64,000 nucleotides of DNA from Dyadobacter luticola. GTDB taxonomy: Bacteria > Bacteroidota > Bacteroidia > Cytophagales > Spirosomataceae. Positions 43,497-52,945 of the stretch are shown in pieces. The position numbers were made by a program, and so were the translations under genes. The notes under the pieces were generated by a model. It saw only the letters and a program-made list of their open reading frames with translations, searched no databases and was not told the DNA's origin. Position 1 is the first letter of the stretch. Every line of letters begins with the position of its first letter. The DNA is taken from assembly GCF_005860805.1 (NCBI RefSeq), contig NZ_VCEJ01000004.1:1-64000 (forward strand), in the 5' to 3' direction.

Positions 43497-43529
43497 TTGC
43501 AATTAGCTGGGCATAAAACCGTACTTTTG
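43497..43529 (+). promoter_or_regulatory. Promoter of era
   Basis: TTG (43497-43499), 22 bases, then TACTTTTG (43522-43529). The leader to the ATG at 43557 would be about 21 bases. Confidence 0.5.
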
Positions 43530-43556
43530 CAGAATAATTGAGAAGTAAGGGATTTT

Positions 43557-44483
43557 ATGGAAGAAAAAGAAGAATCGAAAGCGCCTGCCCTCCGCAATCA
43601 CCGCGCGGGTTTTGTCAGCATTATAGGTAAGCCCAATGTTGGGAAATCGACGCTGATGAATGTGCTGGTAGGAGAAAAAATGTCGATCATCACTTCAAAA
43701 GCACAGACAACGCGGCACCGGATTCTGGGTATATTAAATGGTAAGCACGAAGATATTCCGTTTCAGCTTGTGTATTCTGACACGCCGGGCGTGATCAAAC
43801 CTGCCTATAAGCTGCACGATTCCATGATGACTTTTGTAAAAGGATCCCTGGAAGATGCGGACGTGGTTTTGTTTGTGGTGGAAGTGGGAGAGAAGGTTTC
43901 AGATCACGAAGTTTTACCATTATTAGGCCGTGCAGATGCGCCTGTTGTGCTGGTATTGAATAAGATAGACTTGTCGAATGACGAGGAAGTGAAGCTGAAA
44001 ATGGGCGAGTGGGAAAATGAGATTCATCCCGCGGCAATTATCCCGATTTCGGCTTTGGAAAATGCCAACATTGAAACGCTTTTCGATGCGGTGATTACCA
44101 GGCTGCCGTTTCATCCGCCGTATTTTGATGAAGACGAACTTACCGACAAGCCGGAGCGTTTTTTCGCTTCCGAAATGATCCGCGAGAAGATTTTTCTAAA
44201 CTACCGCCAGGAAATTCCGTACAGCTCCGAAGTGGTTATCACCGAGTTTAAAGAAAAGGACGACATTATCGTCATCCGTGCCGAGATCCTTGTTGAACGC
44301 AAGAGCCAGAAAGGGATCATTATAGGTGAAAAGGGCGAAATGCTTAAAAAAGTAGGTTCGCAGGCGAGGCATGACCTGGAAGCGTTTTTTGGGAAAAAAG
44401 TTTTTCTGGAACAGCACGTCAAAGTGGAACCCGATTGGCGGAGCAAGGAAAACAAGCTGCGCCAGTTTGGATATCAGGAGTAA
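43557..44483 (+). CDS. era: GTPase Era
   Basis: Ribosome-assembly GTPase acting on the 16S rRNA 3' end. 308 aa. G motifs: [13 protein letters not shown] (G1), SDTPGV (G3) and LNKIDLS (G4), with SALENANIETLF (G5). The C-terminal KH domain holds the RNA-binding signature GIIIGEKGEMLKKVGSQARH. Its partner der follows after 60 bases. The N-terminus has a short charged extension (MEEKEESKAPALRNHRAG). Confidence 0.97.
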   Translation: MEEKEESKAPALRNHRAGFVSIIGKPNVGKSTLMNVLVGEKMSIITSKAQTTRHRILGILNGKHEDIPFQLVYSDTPGVIKPAYKLHDSMMTFVKGSLEDADVVLFVVEVGEKVSDHEVLPLLGRADAPVVLVLNKIDLSNDEEVKLKMGEWENEIHPAAIIPISALENANIETLFDAVITRLPFHPPYFDEDELTDKPERFFASEMIREKIFLNYRQEIPYSSEVVITEFKEKDDIIVIRAEILVERKSQKGIIIGEKGEMLKKVGSQARHDLEAFFGKKVFLEQHVKVEPDWRSKENKLRQFGYQE

Positions 44484-44543
44484 ATTTTAACAATGCATGA
44501 AGGGTGACATGTTGCCCGGACCACAATTAATAGTTAGTAAAAA

Positions 44544-45854
44544 ATGGCAAATATTATTTCAATTGTCGGCCGTCCTAATGTGGGCAAGTCTACATTATTC
44601 AACAGGCTGACAGAGAGTCGCAAGGCGATTATGGATAATCAGAGTGGCGTCACGCGTGACAGACATTATGGTTACGGAGAGTGGACAGATCAGTATTTCA
44701 CAGTTATAGATACAGGCGGTTATGTAGTGGGTTCCGACGATATTTTTGAAGGCGCGATCCGCGAACAGGTGGAACTGGCGATCGAAGAGTCGACGGTAGT
44801 TTTGTTTATGGTCGATACCATGTCGGGGCTGACAGATTTGGACAAAGATTTTGCGAATGTGCTCAGACGTTTTGACAAGCCGGTATATCTGGTAGCGAAC
44901 AAAGCGGAGACGACCGAGCGCTACCAGTCTGCCGCAGAATTTTATGAATTAGGCTTAGGGGATGAAATCTTCGCTATTTCTGCACAAACCGGTTTTGGTA
45001 CGGGAGAACTTTTAGATCAGGTTATCACGCATTTTGAAACCGCCGGCGTGGAAGATCCGGAAGCCGGTATTCCGCGCATCGCCATCATGGGACGGCCAAA
45101 TGTGGGTAAGTCGTCTTTTTTGAATGTACTGACCGGCACCGACAGAAGTATTGTGACCGATATCGCAGGAACCACCCGTGACGCGATCCATACGCATTAT
45201 AATGCTTTCGGGATGGAATTTATCCTGACCGATACCGCCGGGATCAGACGGAAATCCCGCGTAAAAGAAGATATTGAATATTATTCCACCCTGCGCTCGA
45301 TGAAGGCGATGGAGGAATCCGATGTTTGTATCGTTTTGCTGGATGCTACTTTGGGTTTGGAAGGCCAGGACCTCAACATTATCGGTCAGGCAGATAAGGC
45401 TAAAAAAGGGATTGTGATTATGGTCAACAAGTGGGATTTGGTTGAAAAAGACTCAAAAACTGCGGATGCCTATAAAAAAGCGCTTCTCGAAAGACTTGCG
45501 CCGATGAATTACATGCCAATTATTTTTGCCTCGGTAGTTGAAAAACAGCGTATTCACCAGGTAATGGAAAAGGCGATGGAAGTTTTCCAGAATAAAACCA
45601 GGAAAATCACGACTTCGAAACTGAATGATGTGATGCAGGCCGAAATCGAGAAGTATCCGCCGCCGGCGCACAGAGGAAAGTATATTAACATTAAATATAT
45701 GATCCAGCTGCCGACGCCCTCACCGACTTTTGTGTTTTTCAGCAGTAATCCAAAACATGTGAAAGAGCCTTATTTAAGGTATCTGGAAAACAGGATGAGA
45801 GAAAATTTCGATTTTTCAGGCGTGCCGATCACGATCTTTTTTAGGGAGAAATAA
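44544..45854 (+). CDS. der: Ribosome biogenesis GTPase Der
   Basis: Tandem-GTPase protein needed for 50S assembly. 436 aa. Two G domains: [16 protein letters not shown] at about 6-21 and [16 protein letters not shown] at about 179-194, each with its NKAE/NKWD motif, then a KH-like domain ([20 protein letters not shown]). The second domain carries [13 protein letters not shown] start. A terminator follows 24 bases after the stop. Confidence 0.97.
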   Translation: MANIISIVGRPNVGKSTLFNRLTESRKAIMDNQSGVTRDRHYGYGEWTDQYFTVIDTGGYVVGSDDIFEGAIREQVELAIEESTVVLFMVDTMSGLTDLDKDFANVLRRFDKPVYLVANKAETTERYQSAAEFYELGLGDEIFAISAQTGFGTGELLDQVITHFETAGVEDPEAGIPRIAIMGRPNVGKSSFLNVLTGTDRSIVTDIAGTTRDAIHTHYNAFGMEFILTDTAGIRRKSRVKEDIEYYSTLRSMKAMEESDVCIVLLDATLGLEGQDLNIIGQADKAKKGIVIMVNKWDLVEKDSKTADAYKKALLERLAPMNYMPIIFASVVEKQRIHQVMEKAMEVFQNKTRKITTSKLNDVMQAEIEKYPPPAHRGKYINIKYMIQLPTPSPTFVFFSSNPKHVKEPYLRYLENRMRENFDFSGVPITIFFREK

Positions 45855-45877
45855 TTTCTCAAACATACTTTATAGTA

Positions 45878-45912
45878 AATGCCGGGAGCGATCAGCTTCC
45901 GGCATTTTTCAT
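45878..45912 (+). terminator. Terminator of der
   Basis: AAATGCCGG (45878-45886) pairs with CCGGCATTT (45899-45907); further pairing in the loop (GAGC/GCTT) is possible. A T-run follows. Confidence 0.85.
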
Positions 45913-46085
45913 TTGATCTTCTCTCGCCGACATTTCAGGTACCAAAATCTGCGGTTCGTCTTTTTTAATTCCTCTGCAGCAACCTTTTATATTAACTTTA
46001 CATCTGTTAACTGATACATAATTGCCGTTTAAAATAGCCTTGTAAAAAATTTTCCTAAATTTTGTTAAAAACAAGGTACTATGTA

Positions 46086-46117
46086 TTGCAAGATACCTAA
46101 CAAAACATATATATTTG
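46086..46117 (+). promoter_or_regulatory. Promoter of the small exported protein gene
   Basis: TTG (46086-46088), 21 bases, TATATTTG (46110-46117). Sequence and spacing fit the Bacteroidota promoter. The leader is about 59 bases. Confidence 0.6.
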
Positions 46118-46182
46118 TAGAGTCAATTAGTTAACACGATTTCAACCCCGGTTATACCTGAACGACTGAAAAATCAAAAGCC

Positions 46183-46569
46183 ATGAAAACACTTAAACTG
46201 CTCATATTAACATTAACGCTTTTCAGCTACCAAGCTGGTGCAACCGGATACGCTCACAACATGTTTGTGGCACACAGAAAGTTGCAGACAGGTAAGGAAA
46301 CCGTCACTGAAAAAGTGGTGGTGAAAAAAGCGAAAACAGTTGTGAAAGCAAAAGCAACTGTTCAGGTAAAACAAGCTGCTTTCGTAAATGTCGATTTGAC
46401 AAACCAAGCGCCAGCAACTTCGACGCTTAATGAAAGAGTGCTGGAAGAAGGCCCAATGTCATTTTTCGACAGTGAAAAAAGCGACGATGGCGACGAATCA
46501 ATGGTAACCAAGCTGGTATCAATGGTTCGCTGCGTGATCTACACTTTCCTGGGGTCGCACCTGGGCTGA
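46183..46569 (+). CDS. Small exported protein, unknown function
   Basis: 128 aa. Signal peptide (MKTLKLLILTLTLFSYQAGA), then a Lys/Val-rich middle (TEKVVVKKAKTVVKAKATVQ), a Thr/Asn-rich patch and an acidic segment (FFDSEKSDDGDES). It ends in a hydrophobic stretch, MVTKLVSMVRCVIYTFLGSH. The C-terminal stretch could be a short membrane anchor. Nothing in the sequence reveals its role. It has its own promoter and terminator, so it is a single-gene unit. The alternating basic and acidic blocks suggest it may bind an envelope polymer or partner, but this is speculation. Confidence 0.7.
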   Translation: MKTLKLLILTLTLFSYQAGATGYAHNMFVAHRKLQTGKETVTEKVVVKKAKTVVKAKATVQVKQAAFVNVDLTNQAPATSTLNERVLEEGPMSFFDSEKSDDGDESMVTKLVSMVRCVIYTFLGSHLG

Positions 46570-46600
46570 GAAGTTTTAAAAACTAGCTACATACAAAACC

Positions 46601-46630
46601 AAAAACCCAAGGCTTATGTCTTGGGTTTTT
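46601..46630. terminator. Bidirectional terminator
   Basis: AAAAACCCAAG (46601-46611) pairs with CTTGGGTTTTT (46620-46630). It serves the plus-strand exported protein gene and the minus-strand FAH gene. Confidence 0.88.
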
Positions 46631-46657
46631 TATGTCCGTATTTTGAAATTGGCGTCC

Positions 46658-47494
46658 TCAACCAACTGTATTCGTCAATGTTCCGATTGGTTCGATGGTT
46701 ATATGCACCACATCGCCCTGCTTCAATGTAAAATCCGAAGGCGGAATGATGCCGGTCCCTGTCATGAGATAGGCGCCTTGTGGAAATGCCATTTCGCGGA
46801 AAAGATAATGCAGCAGCTCGTCCGGTTTACGCTTCATTTGGGACAAGGTTACCTCGCCATTGAAAACTTCCTCGCCATCGCGGATAATCGACAAGTCGAT
46901 CGTGGTATCATCTCCAAGCGGATATTCGGGAACATAAAGGCAGGGTCCGAGTGCTGCGCTTCCTGTATATGACTTAGCCTGAGGTAAATACAAAGGATTT
47001 TCACCTTCAATGCTGCGGGAGCTCATATCATTACCGATGGTATATCCTTGCAGCACACCAGCAGTAGAGGCAAAAAGCGTCAGTTCCGGCTCCGGCACAT
47101 CCCAGGATGAATCCCGCCTGATCCGCACGTCACCTTTGTGGCTTACAACCCGCCAGGCAGTCGATTTAAAAAATAATTCCGGACGCTCAGCTTCATAAAC
47201 CCGGTCATAAAAGCTTCCTCCACCGGCTTTTTCCGATTCTTCCATCCGCGCCGTGCGGCTCCTGAAATAAGTTACGCCCGAAGCCCACACTTCCTGCGAT
47301 CCGATCGGCGCGAGCACTTCCGGCATCGGAATGTCGTCGGTAAATGTCAGCGGGATTAGAGATTCGATCTGAATTTCGAGCCACTCGCGGAGGTTGTCCC
47401 GGTTCACGGCAAGGTCCCAGTCGGTTTCATGCAAACGATAAAAAACGTCCTCATTTTCAAGAAGAATGCCATTTTCTGTTTTATATAGCTTCAT
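46658..47494 (-). CDS. Fumarylacetoacetate hydrolase (FAH) family protein
   Basis: 278 aa from the ATG at 47494; an in-frame TTG at 47521 would add nine residues. The metal site ExExD/E is in VPEPELTLFAS. The substrate loop YTIGNDMSSRSIEGENPLYL and the late TGTGIIPPSDFTLKQGD segment match the family. The layout is closest to 2-keto-3-deoxy-sugar acid dehydratases (arabinonate type), though a general acylpyruvase-type activity is equally possible. No sugar-acid genes lie alongside. It is convergent with the small exported protein gene. Confidence 0.86.
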   Translation of the reverse strand: MKLYKTENGILLENEDVFYRLHETDWDLAVNRDNLREWLEIQIESLIPLTFTDDIPMPEVLAPIGSQEVWASGVTYFRSRTARMEESEKAGGGSFYDRVYEAERPELFFKSTAWRVVSHKGDVRIRRDSSWDVPEPELTLFASTAGVLQGYTIGNDMSSRSIEGENPLYLPQAKSYTGSAALGPCLYVPEYPLGDDTTIDLSIIRDGEEVFNGEVTLSQMKRKPDELLHYLFREMAFPQGAYLMTGTGIIPPSDFTLKQGDVVHITIEPIGTLTNTVG

Positions 47495-47577
47495 TGGATG
47501 CGGGTAATGTTTAGGCTTCAATAAGTCTCACGCAGATTTTCTCTACTGTGATATTACGGTTTCTGTGGATATTTGGG

Positions 47578-48057
47578 CTATTTTGACAATCTATTTACCC
47601 GCCACAGCCTTTCATCAATCGGGATTCTTTCCTGAGCAATCAATGTGATTTCCTCAAAAAGCGGGTGCCGTGGGTGGAGAATAATGTTTTGCGAGAAAGG
47701 GACGATGACGGAAGGCAATGCTACGGCGAGTACATCCGGTTTTAACAACCAATCTTTCAGCCAGTGCTGCGTCCGTTCGTAGGTTTTTTCCTGCCAGAAA
47801 TCAGGCATTTCCTTCCGTGAAAATGTGCGGATATCGTCCGGGATTTGAATGGAAGAAAGCCAGTACGCAGGCAAATCCTCATAACGCACACCAGGCGCGT
47901 GGGCCAATGTTTCTACCAAACCCAGCTCAGGAGAAGAAGTAGTGTACAAAACGCCGGTTCCTTTGGGATTCCACCGGGCGCCGTAAAGTCGACTTCCTTC
48001 GGTTGAAAGTGCTTGTGATTTGAATTTTTCCCTAACAATTCTGTAAACTACCGGCAT
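47578..48057 (-). CDS. RES domain toxin
   Basis: 159 aa from the ATG at 48057. RES-domain pattern: VVYRIVREKF, YGARWNPKGTGVLYTTSSPE followed by LGLVETLAH, and PFSQNIILHPRHPLFEEI. RES toxins of Xre/RES (MbcT-type) pairs degrade NAD+ with phosphate or water and stop growth. Downstream of the Xre gene, with its start five bases after that gene's stop. No signal peptide. The likely active-site Arg, Tyr and Glu are within the blocks quoted, but I could not fix each one. Confidence 0.85.
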   Translation of the reverse strand: MPVVYRIVREKFKSQALSTEGSRLYGARWNPKGTGVLYTTSSPELGLVETLAHAPGVRYEDLPAYWLSSIQIPDDIRTFSRKEMPDFWQEKTYERTQHWLKDWLLKPDVLAVALPSVIVPFSQNIILHPRHPLFEEITLIAQERIPIDERLWRVNRLSK

Positions 48058-48062
48058 GCATA

Positions 48063-48488
48063 TCAAGCTGGAAGACCATAATCCAGACGGCCCAAAACTT
48101 CATCGACCAATCCAAAACCGGTGATCGTATCCATTAATTGCAGCGGCGACTGATCATTCAGCTCGCGGACTGGCGTTCTCAGCCAGTAGAGCACCGTACT
48201 TTTTTTACCTTCAAAAGTATCCAGCGCGTGTGTCAGAATGTTTTTTAGCAGAATCAATCGCTCAGAAGCGTCGGTTCCTAGCTTTTTTTCCGATTGAATG
48301 CGGTGAAGATTGCGCGGCGTCATACCTAACACATAAGCTATTTCATTGTCGGTGAGGCCGACCAGCTTTGACACGTCATCAGCAGCGGAGCGCAAAACTC
48401 CCTCTCTTGATTTTTCAACAATGTGAAACCCCAATGCAGGTTTTGAACCATACGGAACAAGATCATCCTCAAACATTAATAGCGCCAT
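48063..48488 (-). CDS. Xre/MbcA/ParS-type antitoxin (DUF2384)
   Basis: 141 aa from the ATG at 48488; the frame extends to a TTG at 48542 that overlaps the uvrA stop. The N-terminal helix-turn-helix-like part (about 35-75, DNEIAYVLGMTPRNLHRIQS) is followed by the toxin-binding helical domain with LYWLRTPVRELNDQSPLQLM and TITGFGLVDEVLGRLDYG at the end. It should neutralise the RES protein and repress the pair. A short palindrome upstream may be its operator. Overlaps neither neighbour if the ATG is used. Confidence 0.85.
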   Translation of the reverse strand: MALLMFEDDLVPYGSKPALGFHIVEKSREGVLRSAADDVSKLVGLTDNEIAYVLGMTPRNLHRIQSEKKLGTDASERLILLKNILTHALDTFEGKKSTVLYWLRTPVRELNDQSPLQLMDTITGFGLVDEVLGRLDYGLPA

Positions 48489-48510
48489 AGCCCTCCCAAA
48501 GTGAATTCTG

Positions 48511-48526
48511 TCACTAAGATAAGTGA
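48511..48526. promoter_or_regulatory. Candidate operator before the Xre gene
   Basis: TCACTAAGATAAGTGA has matched arms TCACT/AGTGA around six bases, 22 bases upstream of the Xre ATG. Toxin-antitoxin modules commonly carry such sites. Confidence 0.4.
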
Positions 48527-48538
48527 CTTTATTCAAAA

Positions 48539-51400
48539 TCAAATCTTCTCCCGCAGAAATGTCGCCGTATAATTATCTTCCAGCTTCGTCATTTCCTCCG
48601 GCGTTCCGGTAAATGTGAGGTAGCCACCTTTGTCGCCGCCTTCGGGGCCGAGGTCGATGATCCAGTCTGCGGATTTGATGACTTCCATGTTGTGCTCGAT
48701 GATGATCACGCTGTCGCCTTGCTCTACGAGTGCGTTGATGGCTTTTAGCAACTTTTTAATGTCGTGGAAATGTAGTCCGGTGGTAGGTTCGTCGAAGATG
48801 AAAAGCGTTTTGCCTTTGTTGGAAGAACCTTTGCCGAGGAATGATGCCAGCTTTACGCGCTGTGCTTCTCCGCCGGATAATGTGTTCGAAGATTGCCCTA
48901 AACCGACATATCCTAATCCTACTTCCTGCAAAGGCATCAATTTATCTGCCAGCTTTGGCTCGGACTCTCGGAAAAACTCAATCGCCTCATCCACAGTCAT
49001 ATCCAGGATTTCAGCGACGTCTTTTTCCTGGTAGCGCACTTCCTGGATTTCCTGTTTAAACCGTTTTCCATTACAGCCTTCACAGGTCAGATAAATGTCG
49101 GCCATAAATTGCATTTCGATTTTTACCTGACCTTCACCCTGGCAAATTTCGCAGCGGCCGCCATCTACATTAAAAGAAAAATGGGAAGGTTTGTAGCCAC
49201 GTGCCTTGGAAAGCGGCAGGTCTGCCATCATTTGGCGAATATAATCGTAAGCCTTAATGTATGTTACCGGATTGGAGCGCGACGATTTTCCGATCGGATT
49301 TTGGTCAATCATTTCGATCGCCTCGATGCGGTCGGTGCTGCCGGAGAGTTCATCAAACTTCCCAACTTCCTCGCTGAATTCCCCTTTGAGGCGCATCATG
49401 GCGGGGTAGAGGATTTTCCGGATCAATGTGGATTTGCCCGATCCGCTGACGCCGGTTACAACTGTCAGATTATTAAGCGGGATTTTTACGTCCAGTTCTT
49501 TCAAATTATTTTCACGCGCACCCTTTATTTCAAGGTGATGCAGAGATTTGCGCCGGATTTTTGGCACTTCAATCGAATCATTTCCCAAAAGAAAATCAAG
49601 CGTATGTGACTTCACATCCTCTTCATCCGGGTCAAAACCACTGTCACGCAAACCCGCGATATCTTCCTGATTTCCCTGAAAAACTACGTGACCACCGCCC
49701 GTACCGGCCTCAGGACCAATGTCAATGATCTGGTCCGCCGCGTGCATCACTTCCTCTTCATGTTCGACCACGATCACGGTATTTCCCAAATCACGCAAAG
49801 ATTCCAGCACGCCTACCAGCCGCTGCGTATCTCTTGGGTGCAGCCCAATGCTGGGTTCATCCAGAATGTACATTGAGCCTACCAGCGCGCTTCCCAGCGA
49901 AGTTGCCAGCTTAATGCGCTGAAACTCACCACCAGATAATGTGCTCGTCAGTCGGTTTAATGTCAGGTAACCCAATCCCACGCGGATCATATAGTCCAGG
50001 CGGGTTTCGATTTCGGTTAAAACGCGCCGCGCAATTTCACGGTCGTGCTGGCTTACTTCCAGTTTTTTAAAAAATGTAGAAACATCCTGGATCGGCATTA
50101 AAACCAAATCCGTAATAGAAGCGCCGCCGATTTTCACAAAAGACGCATCTTTCCGCAACCGCGAACCGCGGCAATCGGGGCAAGTTGTGCGGCCGCGAAA
50201 ACGGGATAGCATAACCCGATATTGTATCTTATATGTCTGGGTTTCGATCTCGGCGATGAAATCATTGATACCTTGAAAATACTTGTTTCCAGTCCAGAGC
50301 AGCTCTTTTTGCTCGGCGGTAAGATCTTTAAAAGGTCTGTGGATCGGAAAATCAAACTTCGCGGCATTACGGACCAGCGGCGAAAGCCACTCATTCATTT
50401 TTTCGGTGCGCCAGGGAGCAATCGCACCTTCGTATACCGAAAGATTTTTATCAGGAATCACCAAATCAGGATCAATTCCCAACACTTTTCCAAAACCTTC
50501 ACACCTTTTGCAAGCACCGTAAGGATTGTTGAAACTAAATAAATTGACGCTCGGCTCTTCGAATGTGATCCCGTCCAACTCAAATTTGTCCGAAAAAACG
50601 CGCTTTTCCACATTCACTACCTCCACAATACAAACGCCCTCACCTTCAAAAAAAGCAGTTTGAACCGAATCCGAAAGCCGGTATTGCGTATCCTCGTCAT
50701 CATGCCTGATCCCCGCACGGTCAATGAGAATAAAGATTTGGTTGCCAGCCTGCGAATAGTTATCCGGATTTTCCAGCACGTCCTCAATTTGCACTACCTC
50801 ATCATTCAGCACAATCCGGTTATAACCTTTTGACAACAAAATCGTCATTTCTTCCTGCTGCGAGCGGCCTTCGCGCACCAGCAGCGGCGCCAGGATCATC
50901 ACCCGCGTGCCTTCTTCCTGGCCCAGCATGTAGTTGACCACGTCGGTCACCGAATCCTTTTTAACCAGATTCCCCGAGACCGGCGAGTAAGTATGGCCGA
51001 TCCTTGCATATAATAATTTCAGATAGTCATAGATTTCCGTCGAAGTACCAACCGTCGAGCGTGGATTTCTTGTATTGACTTTTTGCTCGATCGCAATCGC
51101 TGGGGAAATACCTTTAATGTACTCAACCTCAGGCTTTTCCATCCGGCCCAAAAACTGGCGGGCATAGCTGCTGAGACTTTCCACATACATCCGCTGACCT
51201 TCCGCAAATAAGGTATCAAAAGCCAGCGACGACTTGCCGGAGCCGGAAAGTCCAGTGATCACGACCAGCTTGTTGCGGGGGATGGCTACATCAACATTTT
51301 TAAGATTATTAACCCGGGCACCTTTGATCAGAATGTATTTTCGTGGATCCAGATCATCGAATTGGGAAGCCTCAATCCGCGGTACAGCTAAATGCATCAT
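48539..51400 (-). CDS. uvrA: Excinuclease ABC subunit A
   Basis: Damage-recognition ATPase of nucleotide excision repair, 953 aa. Two ABC ATPase halves with Walker motifs GLSGSGKSS (50-58) and GVSGSGKST, and two signatures ([12 protein letters not shown] and [12 protein letters not shown]). The second-half zinc module is intact (RCEICQGEG, then [11 protein letters not shown]), as is [11 protein letters not shown]. In the first module the expected N-terminal Cys pair near residue 273 is missing ([16 protein letters not shown]), while ACKRC (297-300) remains. YSPVSG near 138 has Ser where many UvrA proteins have Cys. The start is ATG. The Xre/RES pair lies just downstream. Confidence 0.97.
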   Translation of the reverse strand: MMHLAVPRIEASQFDDLDPRKYILIKGARVNNLKNVDVAIPRNKLVVITGLSGSGKSSLAFDTLFAEGQRMYVESLSSYARQFLGRMEKPEVEYIKGISPAIAIEQKVNTRNPRSTVGTSTEIYDYLKLLYARIGHTYSPVSGNLVKKDSVTDVVNYMLGQEEGTRVMILAPLLVREGRSQQEEMTILLSKGYNRIVLNDEVVQIEDVLENPDNYSQAGNQIFILIDRAGIRHDDEDTQYRLSDSVQTAFFEGEGVCIVEVVNVEKRVFSDKFELDGITFEEPSVNLFSFNNPYGACKRCEGFGKVLGIDPDLVIPDKNLSVYEGAIAPWRTEKMNEWLSPLVRNAAKFDFPIHRPFKDLTAEQKELLWTGNKYFQGINDFIAEIETQTYKIQYRVMLSRFRGRTTCPDCRGSRLRKDASFVKIGGASITDLVLMPIQDVSTFFKKLEVSQHDREIARRVLTEIETRLDYMIRVGLGYLTLNRLTSTLSGGEFQRIKLATSLGSALVGSMYILDEPSIGLHPRDTQRLVGVLESLRDLGNTVIVVEHEEEVMHAADQIIDIGPEAGTGGGHVVFQGNQEDIAGLRDSGFDPDEEDVKSHTLDFLLGNDSIEVPKIRRKSLHHLEIKGARENNLKELDVKIPLNNLTVVTGVSGSGKSTLIRKILYPAMMRLKGEFSEEVGKFDELSGSTDRIEAIEMIDQNPIGKSSRSNPVTYIKAYDYIRQMMADLPLSKARGYKPSHFSFNVDGGRCEICQGEGQVKIEMQFMADIYLTCEGCNGKRFKQEIQEVRYQEKDVAEILDMTVDEAIEFFRESEPKLADKLMPLQEVGLGYVGLGQSSNTLSGGEAQRVKLASFLGKGSSNKGKTLFIFDEPTTGLHFHDIKKLLKAINALVEQGDSVIIIEHNMEVIKSADWIIDLGPEGGDKGGYLTFTGTPEEMTKLEDNYTATFLREKI

Positions 51401-51515
51401 AGGAAAAATTCAATTGAATATCCGGTACAAGTTTGTCATGCACCGATCTTAAGGTTAACCAAAACCGCAGTTATTTAGTTTGGCGTCCAGAGTCTGCAAA
51501 AGCTGGCGGGCTTCG

Positions 51516-52304
51516 TCAGAGAATGAGCGAACTAGCTTTCAAAAAAGTCATTCCTTTTTCTCTGGCTTCCTCAAAAATCGGGTCGGCAAGATAGCCGAAA
51601 TTTGTGACGTCGGACATACAATCCGAAAGAATTGTTACTTTGGGTATCAATGCAGGTGCACTTGTGAGTATCTGATTTATGCTAGTCGCAACGCAATGTG
51701 AGCGGGCCTCGCCGGCAACAAGTACGGTATCGAATGTTTCCAATGTTGCCAGAAATGCCGTATCCAGCTCTGTTTCGGGCGCTCCGGCCACCGGTACCTG
51801 CGCTTTAAAAACGCCGAAATGCTCGGTCAGCGGATTGATACCTTTTGAAATCGCGATATAATCACGACCCGTAAAATGTGTCCAGGCCAGGATTGCATGC
51901 ATTAAAGTTTCGTCGAGCGAAGCGCCTTTTGAGCCGACCAGGCAATGTTCTGGCCAGATGAAATGTTTGAATTCGCCCTGCGCCTCCAATTTTTCGAGAT
52001 ATTCGAGCACGTATTCTTTGTGGTACCGCGGCGTCCACTTTCCAGATTTCACAGCCGCGGCGGTAATCAATGTAAATGGCGCGACCGTATTTCCGTTTTG
52101 ATCTTCCCAAAAAAGCGGGTGCGCAATGTCGAGCACCTTATGCGTATCCAGCGTCACGAAAATGCTGTCGATCTTCGGCCCGTCCAGCGCGATCAGGTTG
52201 GCGATGCGCTCCATATCTTTTTCCGCGCCGGGTACATATAATGTTCCTTTTGGATTACAAAAATCAAATTGCGCGTCGATGATCAGCAGGGCGGTCTTTT
52301 TCAT
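51516..52304 (-). CDS. Isochorismatase-type cysteine hydrolase (nicotinamidase-like)
   Basis: 262 aa. The catalytic triad is visible: Asp in ALLIIDAQFDFCNPKG, a Lys in the middle region and Cys in VAGEARSHCVATS (about 198-210). This arrangement suits nicotinamidase or an amidase of related type. It is longer than bacterial PncA (about 200 aa). The His/Asp zinc motif of nicotinamidases is not clear to me, so the substrate stays open. The start is ATG. It stands alone between uvrA and the 183-aa unknown gene, 23 bases from the latter. Confidence 0.85.
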   Translation of the reverse strand: MKKTALLIIDAQFDFCNPKGTLYVPGAEKDMERIANLIALDGPKIDSIFVTLDTHKVLDIAHPLFWEDQNGNTVAPFTLITAAAVKSGKWTPRYHKEYVLEYLEKLEAQGEFKHFIWPEHCLVGSKGASLDETLMHAILAWTHFTGRDYIAISKGINPLTEHFGVFKAQVPVAGAPETELDTAFLATLETFDTVLVAGEARSHCVATSINQILTSAPALIPKVTILSDCMSDVTNFGYLADPIFEEAREKGMTFLKASSLIL

Positions 52305-52327
52305 ATGGATTTTTAGTTTGTATTACA

Positions 52328-52879
52328 TTAACCTTCCAGCTCCTGCGGCAGTTCGAGCTGGCGCGCGTACATTTTGGAACACAGGCTGTACACCGAAGCC
52401 AGCATCCGGTTCGCATCTTTCAGATAGTCCACGCGGTAATCTTCTTCCAGCTTATTAAACTGATTTACAATCGTCAGCGCTTTTTTGGCAATGTACAGTG
52501 CGCAGGTATCGGCGCGGGACGAGTACGTTTTCAGAATATCCGGATATTTCTCCATAAAAGTATTCAGGAGAAAAAGGTTAAGCTCCAATCCGCCGATCTT
52601 ATCCTTGGTCACTTTCACATGATACGCAATGTCACCGCTGAGGTTCCGCATATCCATCAAAATCCAGCCCGGCGTGTTCTGATTGAATTTTGAAGTCCGG
52701 ATAATGTTCGCGGTAATATCTTCGCGGCGCTCGGGAATGGTCGAGCTGTCCTCAATCAGCTCAAAATGAAGTCTGTCTGAAAGCGTTTTGTCTTTGGTAA
52801 TTAGCCTCAGCAGTAATTTATCCTTTTCTTTGACAGGCATATGTACGATCGCCTTCTTAAGTATGTCAGGTAAGGCCAT
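52328..52879 (-). CDS. Hypothetical protein, Bacteroidota-type
   Basis: 183 aa, soluble, no signal peptide. The protein is mostly helical: basic at the start (KKAIVHMPVKEKDKLLLRLI), then DILKTYSSRADTCALYIAKK and a long final helix ending in MYARQLELPQELEG. The family is not recognised. It is probably cotranscribed with the downstream hydrolase gene (23-base gap). It is divergent from the membrane protein at 52946, with 66 bases between the starts. Confidence 0.75.
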   Translation of the reverse strand: MALPDILKKAIVHMPVKEKDKLLLRLITKDKTLSDRLHFELIEDSSTIPERREDITANIIRTSKFNQNTPGWILMDMRNLSGDIAYHVKVTKDKIGGLELNLFLLNTFMEKYPDILKTYSSRADTCALYIAKKALTIVNQFNKLEEDYRVDYLKDANRMLASVYSLCSKMYARQLELPQELEG

Positions 52880-52945
52880 TCAAATGCGTTTTGTAACTTT
52901 AAAATTCGTTCGGGACCATTCAGGGGTCTAGCAAAAATATCAGAT

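Larger units (their letters stand above)
45855..46182 (+). other. Intergenic region between der and the small exported protein
   Basis: 328 bases. It holds the der terminator (45878-45912) and a promoter for the next gene (46086-46117). The stretch between 45915 and 46080 is AT-rich and shows no open frame, RNA gene or repeat that I can support. Confidence 0.5.

Noticed and set aside
48511-48526. Palindrome as part of the uvrA terminator
   Set aside because: It has short arms without a T-run, so an operator role for the Xre gene fits better.
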